The notes below the pieces were generated by a model. The model made no database searches. It was not told the origin of the DNA and was given only the letters and a program-made list of their open reading frames with translations. A DNA stretch of 64,000 nt from Actinopolyspora biskrensis. GTDB taxonomy: Bacteria > Actinomycetota > Actinomycetes > Mycobacteriales > Pseudonocardiaceae. A program made the translations under genes and the position numbers. Shown here piece after piece: positions 17,351 through 26,141 of this stretch (its first letter is position 1; the number at the start of each line of letters is the position of its first letter). Location of the stretch: positions 620,001-684,000 of the forward strand of contig NZ_JACBYW010000001.1 in the NCBI RefSeq assembly GCF_013408175.1. Reading direction: 5' to 3'.

Positions 17351-18616
17351 ATGAATAATCAGGAAGTGCTCGATTCCATTTACTATCCTGTCAGTGCCCG
17401 CAAGATGGACCGCGGCGAGGGTGTATACCTGTACGACACGGATGGAAACCAATACTTGGACTGCGCCTCCGCGACTTTTAACTTGAGTCTGGGGTACTCC
17501 CACCCGGATGTCGTAAGGGCCATGAAAGAGCAGCTGGACGGGCTCGTTCATCTTACCTCGTCATATCAGAGCGATCCGATCAATGGGATGGTGCGACGGC
17601 TGGTGGAGACTTCACCGGCTAACCTGGTCAAGGTCCATCCCAAGGTGTCGAGTGGTTCATCCGCCAACGAGGGCGCCATCAAGATGGCGCAGCAAGCGAC
17701 CGGAAAGAGTGAGGTCATCACTTTGTTCCGCAGTCATGTGGGACAGACGATGATGATGACCTCGATGTCAGGAAACGCGTTTCGTCGCGAGCCTTTCCCC
17801 AGCCTCTTTCCAGGAAACTTGCAGGTTCCTGACCCTTATTGCTTCCGTTGCTTTTACGGCCAGCAACGCGAGACCTGTGGTTTGATGTGTGTGGACCGCA
17901 TCGAGGATTTTATCGAGTACGCGAGCAGCGGGCGGGTCGCGGCGGTAATCATTGAACCCATTTCGGGCAATGGTGGAAACATCGTTCCCCCGGACGGCTA
18001 TATGCAGAAACTTCGGGCGCTCTGCGACGAACAAGATATCGCCCTGATATTCGACGAGATCCAGACCGGTATCGGCCGAACCGGACACATGTTCGCGGCT
18101 CAGCACTTCGACGTCGAACCGGACGCGATCACCACCGCTAAGGGGCTCGGTGGTTCCGGGGCCCAGGTCGCTGCCATTCTTACCAATGAGAGACTCGCGG
18201 GGTTGCCGTCCGATCAGCACTCTTTCACGTACGGTTCGAACCTGTTGGCTGCGGCGGCAGCCAACACCACACTTGACATCGTGCGTCAACCAGATTTTCT
18301 GGCGAATGTCCGGAAAACCGGTGACTACATTCTCGGCCGGCTCGAAGAGATGAAAATGCGCTATCCGGCCATCGTGGACGTGCGCGGTGTCGGCCTGATG
18401 ATCGGATTCGAGTTGGCCGATTCGGATGGAAGTCCTGACGCCAAACTCACCAATCATCTTGCCAGTGCCGCGATGGAGTACGGACTCATCCTGCGCACCT
18501 CGCGGTACGGTCGTGGCAATGTACTCAAGATTCGCCCGCCACTTATTCTTACTGTTGACCAAGCGCAAGAAATCTGTGACAAGTTGGAAGACCTGTTCAT
18601 GAAGGAGTTGTCATGA
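17351..18616 (+). CDS. Class III PLP aminotransferase, GabT1-like (azasugar pathway)
   Basis: 421 residues from ATG 17351, 4 bases after AAGGAG; ATG 17348 is too close to that site. Class III landmarks are present: SGSSANEGAIKMA, the PLP ring-stacking Asp in IFDEIQTGIGRTG, and the Schiff-base Lys in TTAKGLGGSG. An insert rich in Cys, PDPYCFRCFYGQQRETCGL, distinguishes it from ordinary GABA or ornithine aminotransferases. The next two genes are a monophosphatase and a zinc dehydrogenase in the same order as gabT1-yktC1-gutB1 of Bacillus, where GabT1 aminates C2 of fructose 6-phosphate to start nojirimycin-type azasugars. That role is inferred from gene order and family. The stop overlaps the next start (ATGA). 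Confidence 0.85.
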   Translation: MNNQEVLDSIYYPVSARKMDRGEGVYLYDTDGNQYLDCASATFNLSLGYSHPDVVRAMKEQLDGLVHLTSSYQSDPINGMVRRLVETSPANLVKVHPKVSSGSSANEGAIKMAQQATGKSEVITLFRSHVGQTMMMTSMSGNAFRREPFPSLFPGNLQVPDPYCFRCFYGQQRETCGLMCVDRIEDFIEYASSGRVAAVIIEPISGNGGNIVPPDGYMQKLRALCDEQDIALIFDEIQTGIGRTGHMFAAQHFDVEPDAITTAKGLGGSGAQVAAILTNERLAGLPSDQHSFTYGSNLLAAAAANTTLDIVRQPDFLANVRKTGDYILGRLEEMKMRYPAIVDVRGVGLMIGFELADSDGSPDAKLTNHLASAAMEYGLILRTSRYGRGNVLKIRPPLILTVDQAQEICDKLEDLFMKELS

Positions 18617-19569
18617 TGAAGGATTTGCTCAAGGGGCTTGGTGAACACGTCCGTTCGGAACTGCTGGCCTACGCTGACCGTGGCCTGACCAGACAGGTGC
18701 ACGGCGATTCTCCGGGCGGTGACGCCCAGTTCGACGTCGACGACGTGGCGGAGCGAGCCGTCGTGGACTATCTGCGTGAACACGCTGAGTTTCCCGCAGC
18801 CGTATACACCGAGGATGGCGCCTTCCTCGAACTCGCCCCCGACCCCCGAGTCTTGTTCGTCGTGGATCCCATTGACGGAACCCGACCCACGTCGGCCGGC
18901 CTGGAGATGGGCATGGTCTCGATCGCCGCGACGCCGTTCAAGAACGGATCCCCCGTCCTGGCGGACGTCAACGCGGCCTACCTGATGGAGATCAAAAACG
19001 GTGCGTGGATCTACGGTGACGACGCGGAGGGGCTTTCCAGCAGTGGTTATCGGACCGCTGTGCCGCGGTTGAGTCAGAACACCGATCTGGCAACGATGTT
19101 CTGGTCGATCGAGTTCAACGGGCATCCCATGCGTCTGATGAACGCAGCCTATGCCCACCTGGTGGATCAGTCCGCCAATACTGGTGGCATATTTGTCTTC
19201 AACAGCGCCTGCTTCTCTATCTCCCGCATCATCACCGGACAGCTCGACGCCTATGTGGACATCGGCAACCGCGTATTGCGTGATCACCCCGAGACCGAAA
19301 CAGCGTTTCTGAACGCGGGACGCGGCTCGATCCTTCACCTCTTCCCGTACGACATCGCCGCCGCCGTCTACCTGGCGCGGTTGGCCGGTGTGGTCATCAC
19401 TGACGCGTACGGCGACGACCTGGGGAACACTTCACTGGTCGACCTGGGGGCTATGAACCAGAAGTCGTGCATCGCAACGTCGAACCCCGAACTGCATAAA
19501 CAACTGCTCGACGCCATCAGCTGGGACCTCACCAGTGCCGCAGCCACCCTCCAGGAGGACAGGACATGA
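18613..19569 (+). CDS. Inositol-monophosphatase-like phosphatase, YktC1-like
   Basis: 318 residues. GAAGGAG (18601-18607) precedes ATG 18613. The metal-binding motif of the Li-sensitive phosphatase family appears as VDPIDGTRPT (about residue 84), where the usual DPIDGTTN/F end is changed. An upstream acidic pair occurs at YTEDGAFLEL, and a second-domain region at AAAVYLARLAGVVITDAYGD replaces the canonical WDxAAG motif (PYDIAAA precedes it). It is coupled to both neighbours by 4-base overlaps. In the Bacillus pathway the equivalent enzyme dephosphorylates 2-amino-2-deoxymannitol 6-phosphate, and the same step is inferred here. It is a divergent member, so other sugar phosphates remain possible. 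Confidence 0.82.
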   Translation: MMKDLLKGLGEHVRSELLAYADRGLTRQVHGDSPGGDAQFDVDDVAERAVVDYLREHAEFPAAVYTEDGAFLELAPDPRVLFVVDPIDGTRPTSAGLEMGMVSIAATPFKNGSPVLADVNAAYLMEIKNGAWIYGDDAEGLSSSGYRTAVPRLSQNTDLATMFWSIEFNGHPMRLMNAAYAHLVDQSANTGGIFVFNSACFSISRIITGQLDAYVDIGNRVLRDHPETETAFLNAGRGSILHLFPYDIAAAVYLARLAGVVITDAYGDDLGNTSLVDLGAMNQKSCIATSNPELHKQLLDAISWDLTSAAATLQEDRT

Positions 19570-20603
19570 AGGCTCTCACCCTGAACGCGGACCGCAGGCT
19601 GTCGCTGGCCGCACATCCCAAACCAGAGCCGCGGGATGCCCTCGATGTCACTGTCGAGGTGGTGCAGAGTGGTATCTGCGGGACGGATCGCAGCGTGCTC
19701 GTCGGTAAGTTCCCCGCCGAGACCGGCGTGGTGATGGGCCACGAAGCCGTGGGCGTCGTCGACTCGGTGGGAGCCGAGGTTACCAGGTTGGCACCGGGTG
19801 ACCGCGTCGTCATCAATCCTACGTTGTACTGCGGCACATGCCCGACCTGTCTGGAAGGGCACTGGGATTTCTGCAGTAACAAGGCCGGTACCGAAGTGGG
19901 GCTGGACTACGATGGCTCCTTTGCGGATTTCATCCGATTACCCGAGCTGTTTTGTCACCGAGTCCCCGACGAGATGAGCTTCGATCGGGCGGTCGTGATT
20001 GAGCCTTTGACCTGCGCGCTGAACAACGTTGAGGCCGGTCGGCTGCAGCCGGGCGAGACGGCAGTCATCGTCGGTGCCGGCCCGATGGGGGTGGTGACCG
20101 CCATGGCGGCCGAGCGGTACGGGGCCCGTGTGCTCCTGCTCGAGCCCGACACGACTCGCCGGTCTCTGGCCCAGGAGGTGTTCTCCTCTCCCGAATTCGG
20201 TGAGCGGGTGACGCTGCACCATCCAGAGGAGCCCGAACTCACCGGCCGCGGGAACCTGGTGATCGATTCCGTCGGGAACCAGCTCGAACGATGCCTGGAT
20301 TACACCGCGACGCGCGGTCGTATCGTGATCATGGGCTTCAACAGCAACGCTTCGGCGACCGTACAACCGCTGAAGCTGCTCCAGGACGGCGTGCAGATCA
20401 TCGGAGCCGGCGATTACAACAGCATGTTGTTCCCCAAAGCCGTCGAGCTCGCCCGGTCGATGCCGCTGGAGCGGGTGATCACCCACCGCTTCACCCTCGA
20501 GGAACACGAGGAAGCTTTCAAGGTGCTCGCCGCCACGCCCGGCGTCGATTACTCCGCCCTCAAGGTCCTCCTCGTCCCCCACTCCGAGGGAGCCGAGACA
20601 TGA
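19566..20603 (+). CDS. Zinc-dependent medium-chain alcohol dehydrogenase, GutB1-like
   Basis: 345 residues. The catalytic zinc ligands are visible: Cys in GICGTDRSV, His-Glu in VMGHEAVGVV, and Glu in VVIEPLTCALNN. The structural zinc loop is CGTCPTCLEGHWDFC. The Rossmann motif is VIVGAGPMGVV. This is the sorbitol/threonine dehydrogenase-like branch. In the Bacillus azasugar pathway GutB1 oxidises the C6 hydroxyl of the amino-alditol, which then cyclises to an imine. The start overlaps the phosphatase stop, and the stop overlaps the glycosidase start. Enzyme class is secure; the substrate is inferred. Confidence 0.88.
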   Translation: MKALTLNADRRLSLAAHPKPEPRDALDVTVEVVQSGICGTDRSVLVGKFPAETGVVMGHEAVGVVDSVGAEVTRLAPGDRVVINPTLYCGTCPTCLEGHWDFCSNKAGTEVGLDYDGSFADFIRLPELFCHRVPDEMSFDRAVVIEPLTCALNNVEAGRLQPGETAVIVGAGPMGVVTAMAAERYGARVLLLEPDTTRRSLAQEVFSSPEFGERVTLHHPEEPELTGRGNLVIDSVGNQLERCLDYTATRGRIVIMGFNSNASATVQPLKLLQDGVQIIGAGDYNSMLFPKAVELARSMPLERVITHRFTLEEHEEAFKVLAATPGVDYSALKVLLVPHSEGAET

Positions 20604-22510
20604 GCGCGCGCATCCACAGCGCACTGGTGCCTGGCGCTGCACGGCCGATTGTCATCGGTGACTACCCCTACTACCGTGCAGCCAGGGACAACTGGTCCGC
20701 AAACCTCACGCAGCTGCGTGATCTCGGTGTCGACGTCATCTCCTTCTACCTTCCGTGGCGTTTCCACGAAGTAGGAGAAGGAACAGAGCGTACATTCGAT
20801 TTTCACGGCACCACCGCTCGGCAACGCGATGTGGCTGGGCTGGTCCGCATCGCTGCGGAGCTAGACCTGGGGATTCTGCTCAAACCAGGCCCCTTCATCC
20901 ACGCGGAGGTCCAGTTGGGAGGCCTGCCGGACCGGCTCTGCGGCCCGGACCACACCGCATACCGTGGACTCAATGGAGCTCTGCTCACCTCCCAGGCCAG
21001 ACCGTTGCCCAGTCTGGTGGACCCAGCGGTATGGGCCGAGGTGGAGACTTGGCTGCGGGCCGTTGCCGACCAGGTCGTGGCATCGGCCGCCAGACCACAC
21101 GGTCCGATCGTTGCTCTGCAGCTGGGAAACGAGGGAACCTGCGGTGACGTCCACATCCCCATTGACGCCCAAGACGCCTCACCCGCGGCACGCGAAACTT
21201 TCGGGCAGTGGCTGACGAGCCACGGCCTGGCCGAGGCGGCTCACCAAAGCACGGGTGACTTCATCGACTGGACGGGCGAGCTACGCAGGTTGTGGTCACA
21301 ATGGTCCGGCCATGCCATCGTCGGCCTGTGGGACAAGATTTCCAGTCTGTTTCCCGAGGGACCGGCACGGTTGGCCAACGCACCGCTGGCACCAGCATGC
21401 GGCCCCAACGCCACCTTGGATGCATGGGCCGCACGGCAACGCGCCATCAAGGGTTCTCCGCACCTAGTCGGGCACACCGAATGGGTGGGAAATCCTGCGG
21501 GGGAACTGTCCGCTTTCGGGGTACACCTGACTGAAATCCTGCTCGGCGACACTGATGTGTTGGAATCCAACTGGGGATTCACCTGGACCGATGAGTCCTT
21601 CGCCGAGGCGCGCACCCCCCTGTTCAATGCCTTGCTCGCCCTGATGCTGGGCTCTACCACGGTGAGCGTCTACACTGCCTGCGCCACCGCGAGCTGGGGC
21701 GATCTCATCGCCATGGACCCTGACGGCTTAACCGCCGAAGGCGTTGATCCCCAGCTGCACACTCCTCCCTACTGCCCGGGGGCGCCTCTCAACGAGAGCG
21801 GCGAGCAGAATCCAACTTCCGAGGGCCTGTGGCTGCTGTCCAGATTCCTCGACCAATTCGGTACGGAGCTGCTCAGCAGTCAACTGGACAAGGACGCTGT
21901 TGTTCTCATGGATCGAACCTTGCCAGAGCAAGGGGCGTGGCAGCGTTCCGGGCAGACCGCACTGCAAGAGGCGGCCGCGGCGGTGCACGACCAACTCGCG
22001 CGTACTTCACGTCTGATCAGCATGACCTGGCTCGACGAATATGAGGACGGCATGGCGGAAGCGGCCACGGTCTCGGACACGCTCCCCGTCGGGGTCGTAC
22101 ATGCCCGAGCGGCAAGCCCCCGTATCGACACCGAAACGGTCGAACTTGTCTTGGATCCAGACCAACCCGCCAACGGTGCGGTCACGGACTTCTTCGCGGC
22201 ACTACCCGGCCCGACCAAATCACGCTGGAGTTCAGCCCACGGTCGCGCGGTCGCGTTGACCCGCACAACGCCGAGCTGCGGGGCACAGTTCTTGGGCGCC
22301 TTCAACCCCACTGACGAGTCCGACCGCATAACCGGCACCGACGGCGTCGACTGGGAGTTTGAGCTCCCCGCAGGCTCTGCGGCTGTCGCCGTCACCCGGG
22401 GTGGTGAGCTACTGGGCTGGGTGACGACCCCGCCCTCTTCGGGAATCACTTCACCCACGATCACCTGGGGCAGTGAAAAAGTGGACACCACCAGTTCTGC
22501 GGTTCTTTGA
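20600..22510 (+). CDS. GH35-like beta-galactosidase-type glycoside hydrolase
   Basis: 636 residues from ATG 20600, which overlaps the dehydrogenase stop. The longer open frame upstream is rejected because it overlays that gene. The N-terminal TIM barrel resembles GH35: DNWSANLTQLRDLGVDVISF, FYLPWRFHEVGEG, LLKPGPFIHAEVQLGGLPDR. The acid/base Glu is in ALQLGNEGTCG (about residue 177) and the nucleophile Glu in VLESNWGFTW (about 317). No signal peptide is seen, so it is cytoplasmic. As the last coupled gene of the azasugar-like operon it could trim a glycosylated azasugar, act as an insensitive replacement target, or make a pseudo-disaccharide. These are hypotheses. Confidence 0.8.
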   Translation: MSARIHSALVPGAARPIVIGDYPYYRAARDNWSANLTQLRDLGVDVISFYLPWRFHEVGEGTERTFDFHGTTARQRDVAGLVRIAAELDLGILLKPGPFIHAEVQLGGLPDRLCGPDHTAYRGLNGALLTSQARPLPSLVDPAVWAEVETWLRAVADQVVASAARPHGPIVALQLGNEGTCGDVHIPIDAQDASPAARETFGQWLTSHGLAEAAHQSTGDFIDWTGELRRLWSQWSGHAIVGLWDKISSLFPEGPARLANAPLAPACGPNATLDAWAARQRAIKGSPHLVGHTEWVGNPAGELSAFGVHLTEILLGDTDVLESNWGFTWTDESFAEARTPLFNALLALMLGSTTVSVYTACATASWGDLIAMDPDGLTAEGVDPQLHTPPYCPGAPLNESGEQNPTSEGLWLLSRFLDQFGTELLSSQLDKDAVVLMDRTLPEQGAWQRSGQTALQEAAAAVHDQLARTSRLISMTWLDEYEDGMAEAATVSDTLPVGVVHARAASPRIDTETVELVLDPDQPANGAVTDFFAALPGPTKSRWSSAHGRAVALTRTTPSCGAQFLGAFNPTDESDRITGTDGVDWEFELPAGSAAVAVTRGGELLGWVTTPPSSGITSPTITWGSEKVDTTSSAVL

Positions 22511-22560
22511 GGTGATGATCCACCATGACCGAATAAACTAAATCTAACCGAATTATCGGT

Positions 22561-22585
22561 CGACTGCTGCTGCACGCAGCAGTCG
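22561..22585 (+). terminator. Hairpin closing the azasugar-like operon
   Basis: CGACTGCTGC, loop TGCAC, GCAGCAGTCG: a perfect 10-bp stem, 50 bases after the glycosidase stop. Confidence 0.7.
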
Positions 22586-22884
22586 GGGACGGAACCGTTC
22601 GAAATGTCGTGACCTTCGGTGTATTCGGAGATTTGTACTTGCGCGACATTCGTTCATGGGCTGTGGGCACACACGGGGGCACCTCGTTGTTGGCGGTGTC
22701 CACAGCCCGCCTCGCCCTCCCACAAGCTCGTGAGCGCGGTGACCAAGCGTTGTGTGCCCGCTGACGGCCGGAGAGCATTCGGAAGGGGCTGGTCTCGTGC
22801 GGGCGGGATCACGCGTCGTCGGTCTCGGCGGCGTTCGGGTCCTCGGCGGCACAAGCCACCGCGCTCAATCAATCCGATGAGCAC
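22586..22884. other. Gene-free stretch
   Basis: I see no supported gene. It separates the azasugar-like cassette from a degraded region. Confidence 0.4.
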
Positions 22885-23154
22885 GTGACGCCCCCGAACG
22901 TCGTCGAGCTGACTCCGACCACCTATGTCGAAGCACGCGAGATCGGTGACCACGTCCGAGCCCACACCCCGGTTCTGCTGGACCTGACCCAGATGACCGA
23001 GGCGAACGCCAAACGTCTCGTCGATTTCACCGCCGGGTCGGCCTACGCCGCGTCCGGCACGATGCCGCGTGTTCGAGCACGCCTGTTCCTGGTCAGAAGC
23101 GGCGGCCAAACCACCCGGACAACGACGGGTTCCGGAGTATCTTCGCAGACATGA
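22885..23154 (+). CDS. SepF-like cell-division protein, short and possibly decayed
   Basis: 89 residues from GTG 22885. VVELTPTTYVEAREIGDHV then TPVLLDLTQMTEANAKRLVDF and FTAGSAYAASGTM matches the SepF core (a Y-D-A helix, P-V-I-x-L strand, K-R-L-x-D-F helix, sugar-binding-like G loop). SepF anchors FtsZ to the membrane. The usual N-terminal amphipathic helix and linker are absent, and the final strands end in RLFLVRSGGQTTR rather than the normal F-L-L-T-P. A paralogue such as SepF2/3 or a remnant are both possible. The neighbour is a pseudogene, which favours decay. Confidence 0.5.
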   Translation: MTPPNVVELTPTTYVEAREIGDHVRAHTPVLLDLTQMTEANAKRLVDFTAGSAYAASGTMPRVRARLFLVRSGGQTTRTTTGSGVSSQT

Positions 23155-23156
23155 TG

Positions 23157-23643
23157 GGACAACACCGGTGGACATCATCAACGCGTATCTGACCACTCAG
23201 GACAGCGCCGAACTCGCGTCGCACTGGGCGACGACGTGTTCATTGTCCAACTCGACGGGGACGAGCAGTGGGAAGTGCGCGGACCGTCGCGGGTAACGCC
23301 GATGTTCCGCGTCACCGACCCAACCTGGAGTCGCCGGAAGAGAGCGTCTGATCGCGGGGCCCTGCGTGCTGACGATGCGCTGCGCATCCCCGCGGGTGCT
23401 GACGTCGGGCCGTCCGGGTCGGCGGGGGCTGGGCACAGCTTGCACGTTACGTTCGGCCTGCATCAGCGCACGGGCGCCGATCTGCTGATCTGGTTGGCCG
23501 ACCAGAAAGTGCGGCAGTACGAGCAGTTCCGGACCGGCTTGCCGCTGGCGGGGTCGAACGGAGAGACCGGACGTGCTGACGCGTTCGTGGCCGTCGCCAC
23601 CGAGCTCGGTCTCGCCGGCATGGTCGTGATCGGAGTCCTATGA
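23157..23643 (+). pseudogene. Broken JmjC/cupin-4 oxygenase-like gene
   Basis: Starting at GTG 23169 the plus strand gives VDIINAYLTTQDSAELASHW, then a frameshift into DDVFIVQLDGDEQWEVRGPS, and later ADDALRIPAGADVG and SLHVTFGLHQRTGADLLIWL in the same second frame. The order N-x-Y-x-T...H...D-x-F-x-x-Q-x-x-G...W, then D-x-L-x-x-P, then S-x-H-x-T-x-G is that of cupin-4/JmjC ribosomal oxygenases. The HxD iron site is not intact, the middle is scrambled, and the N-terminus is missing. Confidence 0.5.
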
Positions 23644-23698
23644 GACTCTGCCCGAAACCGGCGGTTTCGGTGTGTGGTCCGGGGAATTGGCGAGAGTG

Positions 23699-23848
23699 AT
23701 GAGCGGCGGTTTACCCGCCAGGCTCGACAGCATTCCCGACGGTGCGCCAACGGCCAGCGTCGCTGCCCCGTCTCCCCGGAACGCTGCCGAGTTCGGCGTC
23801 ACCCGCCACACCATCTACCGCCACCGCGAGTCCACGAGCCAGCAGTGA
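23699..23848 (+). CDS. 49-residue ORF ending in a helix-turn-helix-like segment, probably a remnant
   Basis: ATG 23699 directly follows an in-frame GTG. The C-terminus NAAEFGVTRHTIYRHRES resembles the recognition helix region of resolvase-type HTH proteins. It is too short to be a full regulator. It lies between a broken gene and the indolocarbazole cluster, so it is most likely a leftover of a mobile or regulatory gene. Confidence 0.25.
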   Translation: MSGGLPARLDSIPDGAPTASVAAPSPRNAAEFGVTRHTIYRHRESTSQQ

Positions 23849-24021
23849 ATTTTCGACGTGTGCTACCGGTGCGCCGCCGGAGCCGGGGCAGCGGTCACTG
23901 GTCGTGGTAGCCGGGTCGCAAGCCCCGACACCGCGCCCAACACCGCTGGACTCGCCATCTACTTCCGTCCGGAAGAGAGGGACCGGTGATCACCCGTTGA
24001 GGCGTCATCGCGGCGTGCCTT

Positions 24022-25104
24022 TCAGGCGAGCCCGAGCACTCCCCGGTGCCTCCAGGCCAGGAGCAGGCAGCTGCGCGCTGATTCCCGCATGCCCGGGTGG
24101 TCGGCGTAGCCGTGGACGTTCTCCGGCTCGAACGGAATCCCTCGGCCTTCCGGTCCGGTGAGGATCGTTCCCTCCCGGCCGTGCACGACGATCCGCGCGA
24201 AAACATCGTCAAACACCGCCTCGTCGATGACGCACGCGGTGATGATTTCCGCCTTCCAGGTGAGCGGGTCCAAGCCGATTCCCAGAACCCAAGGACGCAC
24301 CTGTCCGGTCGAGCGGGCCGCATCCAATTCTCGGTACGGCCACTGCCTGCGGTAGTCCGGTCGCGGTAAGCCGCGTCCATAACTTTCTTCGACGCCGAGG
24401 AACTCCTCGGCGTACTCGCGCAACATCATCCGCCACAGGTCGAGGTCCTCGGCGGCGGAGAGCTCGTCGGCATCAGCCGGGCTGAACTCGCCCGCGGGCA
24501 CGGCTTGGAGCATACCCGGAGCTACCACCACCTGCTCGTCGCTCCTGCGGTGCAGGAAGAACCCCGCGCCCCGCGCCGAACGACGAATCGTCAGGGTGAG
24601 TACTCCCAGCCCGGTCGCACGCCGCGACAGATCGAAGGGGTCGGCGACGAACCGTCGATAACTACCGGTGAACGGGTCCGCCGCATCCGCGGCCCGCGCG
24701 GAGGCTTCGTAGGCCAGGAACTCCGTGGTGTCGAGGTGGTCGAAGTAGTTCCCGAGCGTGAACCGCAGCATTAGTCGCCCGCCGAAGGAATCGATGCCGA
24801 CGGGTCGGTAGATCCGTCCGTTGAAGAGCTGGTCCATTCCGGCGATCTGGACCAAGGCATTCCCGTAGCTGGCCAGTGGACGGCCGTCCGATCCGGCGGG
24901 CAGCAAGCGGGAACTGCGTTCGCGGCAGGCTGCCAGCGACGCGTCGTCGGTGGCACGAGCCCAGTCGAGCCCGACCGCCTCCAACGGGCAGGGGTGTGGC
25001 AGTACCCATCCTGGCGCGGTGAGCACGGATACCGCGCCATCCCGCCACTCCGGCGGGGAGGCCCGCCGAGCAGCCGCACGCAGCGCGGACTGGCGGGCGC
25101 GCAT
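24022..25104 (-). CDS. Nudix-fold-like protein of unknown function (regulator C-terminal type)
   Basis: 360 residues from ATG 25104. Recognisable pieces are LTAPGWVLPHPCPLEAVGL near the N-terminus, MLQAVPAGEFSPA at about 195 and DLDLWRMMLREYAEEFLG at about 221-238. The last resembles a degenerate Nudix helix (REx2EExxG). I recall similar domains fused behind XRE-type HTH domains in actinobacteria. Here no HTH is present, and the frame stays open upstream of the ATG into the end of the decarboxylase gene (reading AIDAQEHFRGVVSG), so the protein may be a truncated or re-started regulator. It is 43 bases downstream of the UDP-glucuronate decarboxylase gene and probably co-transcribed with it. 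Function is unknown. Confidence 0.6.
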   Translation of the reverse strand: MRARQSALRAAARRASPPEWRDGAVSVLTAPGWVLPHPCPLEAVGLDWARATDDASLAACRERSSRLLPAGSDGRPLASYGNALVQIAGMDQLFNGRIYRPVGIDSFGGRLMLRFTLGNYFDHLDTTEFLAYEASARAADAADPFTGSYRRFVADPFDLSRRATGLGVLTLTIRRSARGAGFFLHRRSDEQVVVAPGMLQAVPAGEFSPADADELSAAEDLDLWRMMLREYAEEFLGVEESYGRGLPRPDYRRQWPYRELDAARSTGQVRPWVLGIGLDPLTWKAEIITACVIDEAVFDDVFARIVVHGREGTILTGPEGRGIPFEPENVHGYADHPGMRESARSCLLLAWRHRGVLGLA

Positions 25105-25147
25105 ACCGCTGACGACTCCGCGGAAGTGTTCCTGCGCGTCGATGGCC

Positions 25148-26137
25148 CTACTCCGCCCCGTGATCGGGAAGTTCGGTCCACCAGGGGTTCTCCTCCGCCC
25201 ACGCGATCGTGCGGCGAAGGCCTTCCTCGAGGGTGGTCGTGGCGTGCCACCCGAGCATTTCGGCGGCGCGGGAGGTGTCGGGCACGCGGCGGCGTAGGTC
25301 CTGATACCCGGTACGCAGCGATTGTGACGTGTCGGTGTGCTCGGCTCCGGGGTGCCCGGTCAGTCGGCAGATGGTGTCCACGACCTCGTGGACGAAGGTC
25401 TCGCGCGAGCTGCCGATGTTCAAGCACATGCCGTCGACGCTCGGTGCGGACGCGGCGCGCAGGGTCGCCTCGACCGCGTCCTCGACGAAGGTGAAGCACC
25501 GTGTCTGACCGCCGTCGTCGTACACGACCGGCGGATCGCCGCGGAGCGCGCGGTGCACGCTGCGGCTGATGACGAATGCGGGACGCTGCCCGGGTCCGTA
25601 CACGTTGAAGTAGCGCAGCACCGTGGCGCGGATGCCGTGCCGGTGAGCGAGCGCGAACGCGACGTGCTCGGCCAGCGCCTTGCTCGTGGAGTAGCACCAG
25701 CGGTGTGTCGATGTGCTGCCCAGCACCCGGTCGTCGTCCTCGTGCCACGGCACCTGCGGGTTTTTGCCGTAGATCTCGCTGGTGCTGGCCAGCACCACCT
25801 TGGCGCCGGTCGATTCGGCCAGGTGCAGGACGTTCTTCGTGCCCTCCAGCGCGGTGTCGATGACCTCCAGCGGCCGGTCGAGATAACGGTCCACGCCGAC
25901 GGTCGCGGCGAGGTGAAAGATCGTTTCGATCCCGTCCGGCACGACGGCGGCGAGATCTCCCGGGTCGCGGATGTCGGCGTTGACGTACTCCACCGTCCCG
26001 GGATGCTGGGGAAAACGCGATTCGCGCGGCGCGGGCGCGGCATCCACGACAACGGCATCATGCCCCTGCAGGAGCAGGCGCTCCACCAGATGACTACCGA
26101 TGAACCCGCAGCCGCCGGTCACCACGAAGCGGGCCAT
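25148..26137 (-). CDS. UDP-glucuronate decarboxylase-like SDR (UDP-xylose synthase type)
   Basis: 329 residues from ATG 26137, preceded by GGGGAGGTGAG; a longer start at 26155 would swallow that site. Extended SDR features are VTGGCGFIGSHLVERLL (NAD motif), the catalytic region STSEIYG, YSTSKALAEH (Tyr-x3-Lys) and LRYFNVYGPGQRP. With the upstream UDP-sugar dehydrogenase it would convert UDP-glucose via UDP-glucuronate to a UDP-4-keto-pentose or UDP-xylose. This is the CalS9/AtS9 step in calicheamicin and AT2433 aminopentose pathways. A plain NDP-hexose 4,6-dehydratase or epimerase is less likely given the partner gene. It is 4 bases from its neighbour. Confidence 0.82.
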   Translation of the reverse strand: MARFVVTGGCGFIGSHLVERLLLQGHDAVVVDAAPAPRESRFPQHPGTVEYVNADIRDPGDLAAVVPDGIETIFHLAATVGVDRYLDRPLEVIDTALEGTKNVLHLAESTGAKVVLASTSEIYGKNPQVPWHEDDDRVLGSTSTHRWCYSTSKALAEHVAFALAHRHGIRATVLRYFNVYGPGQRPAFVISRSVHRALRGDPPVVYDDGGQTRCFTFVEDAVEATLRAASAPSVDGMCLNIGSSRETFVHEVVDTICRLTGHPGAEHTDTSQSLRTGYQDLRRRVPDTSRAAEMLGWHATTTLEEGLRRTIAWAEENPWWTELPDHGAE

Positions 26138-26141
26138 GCGC

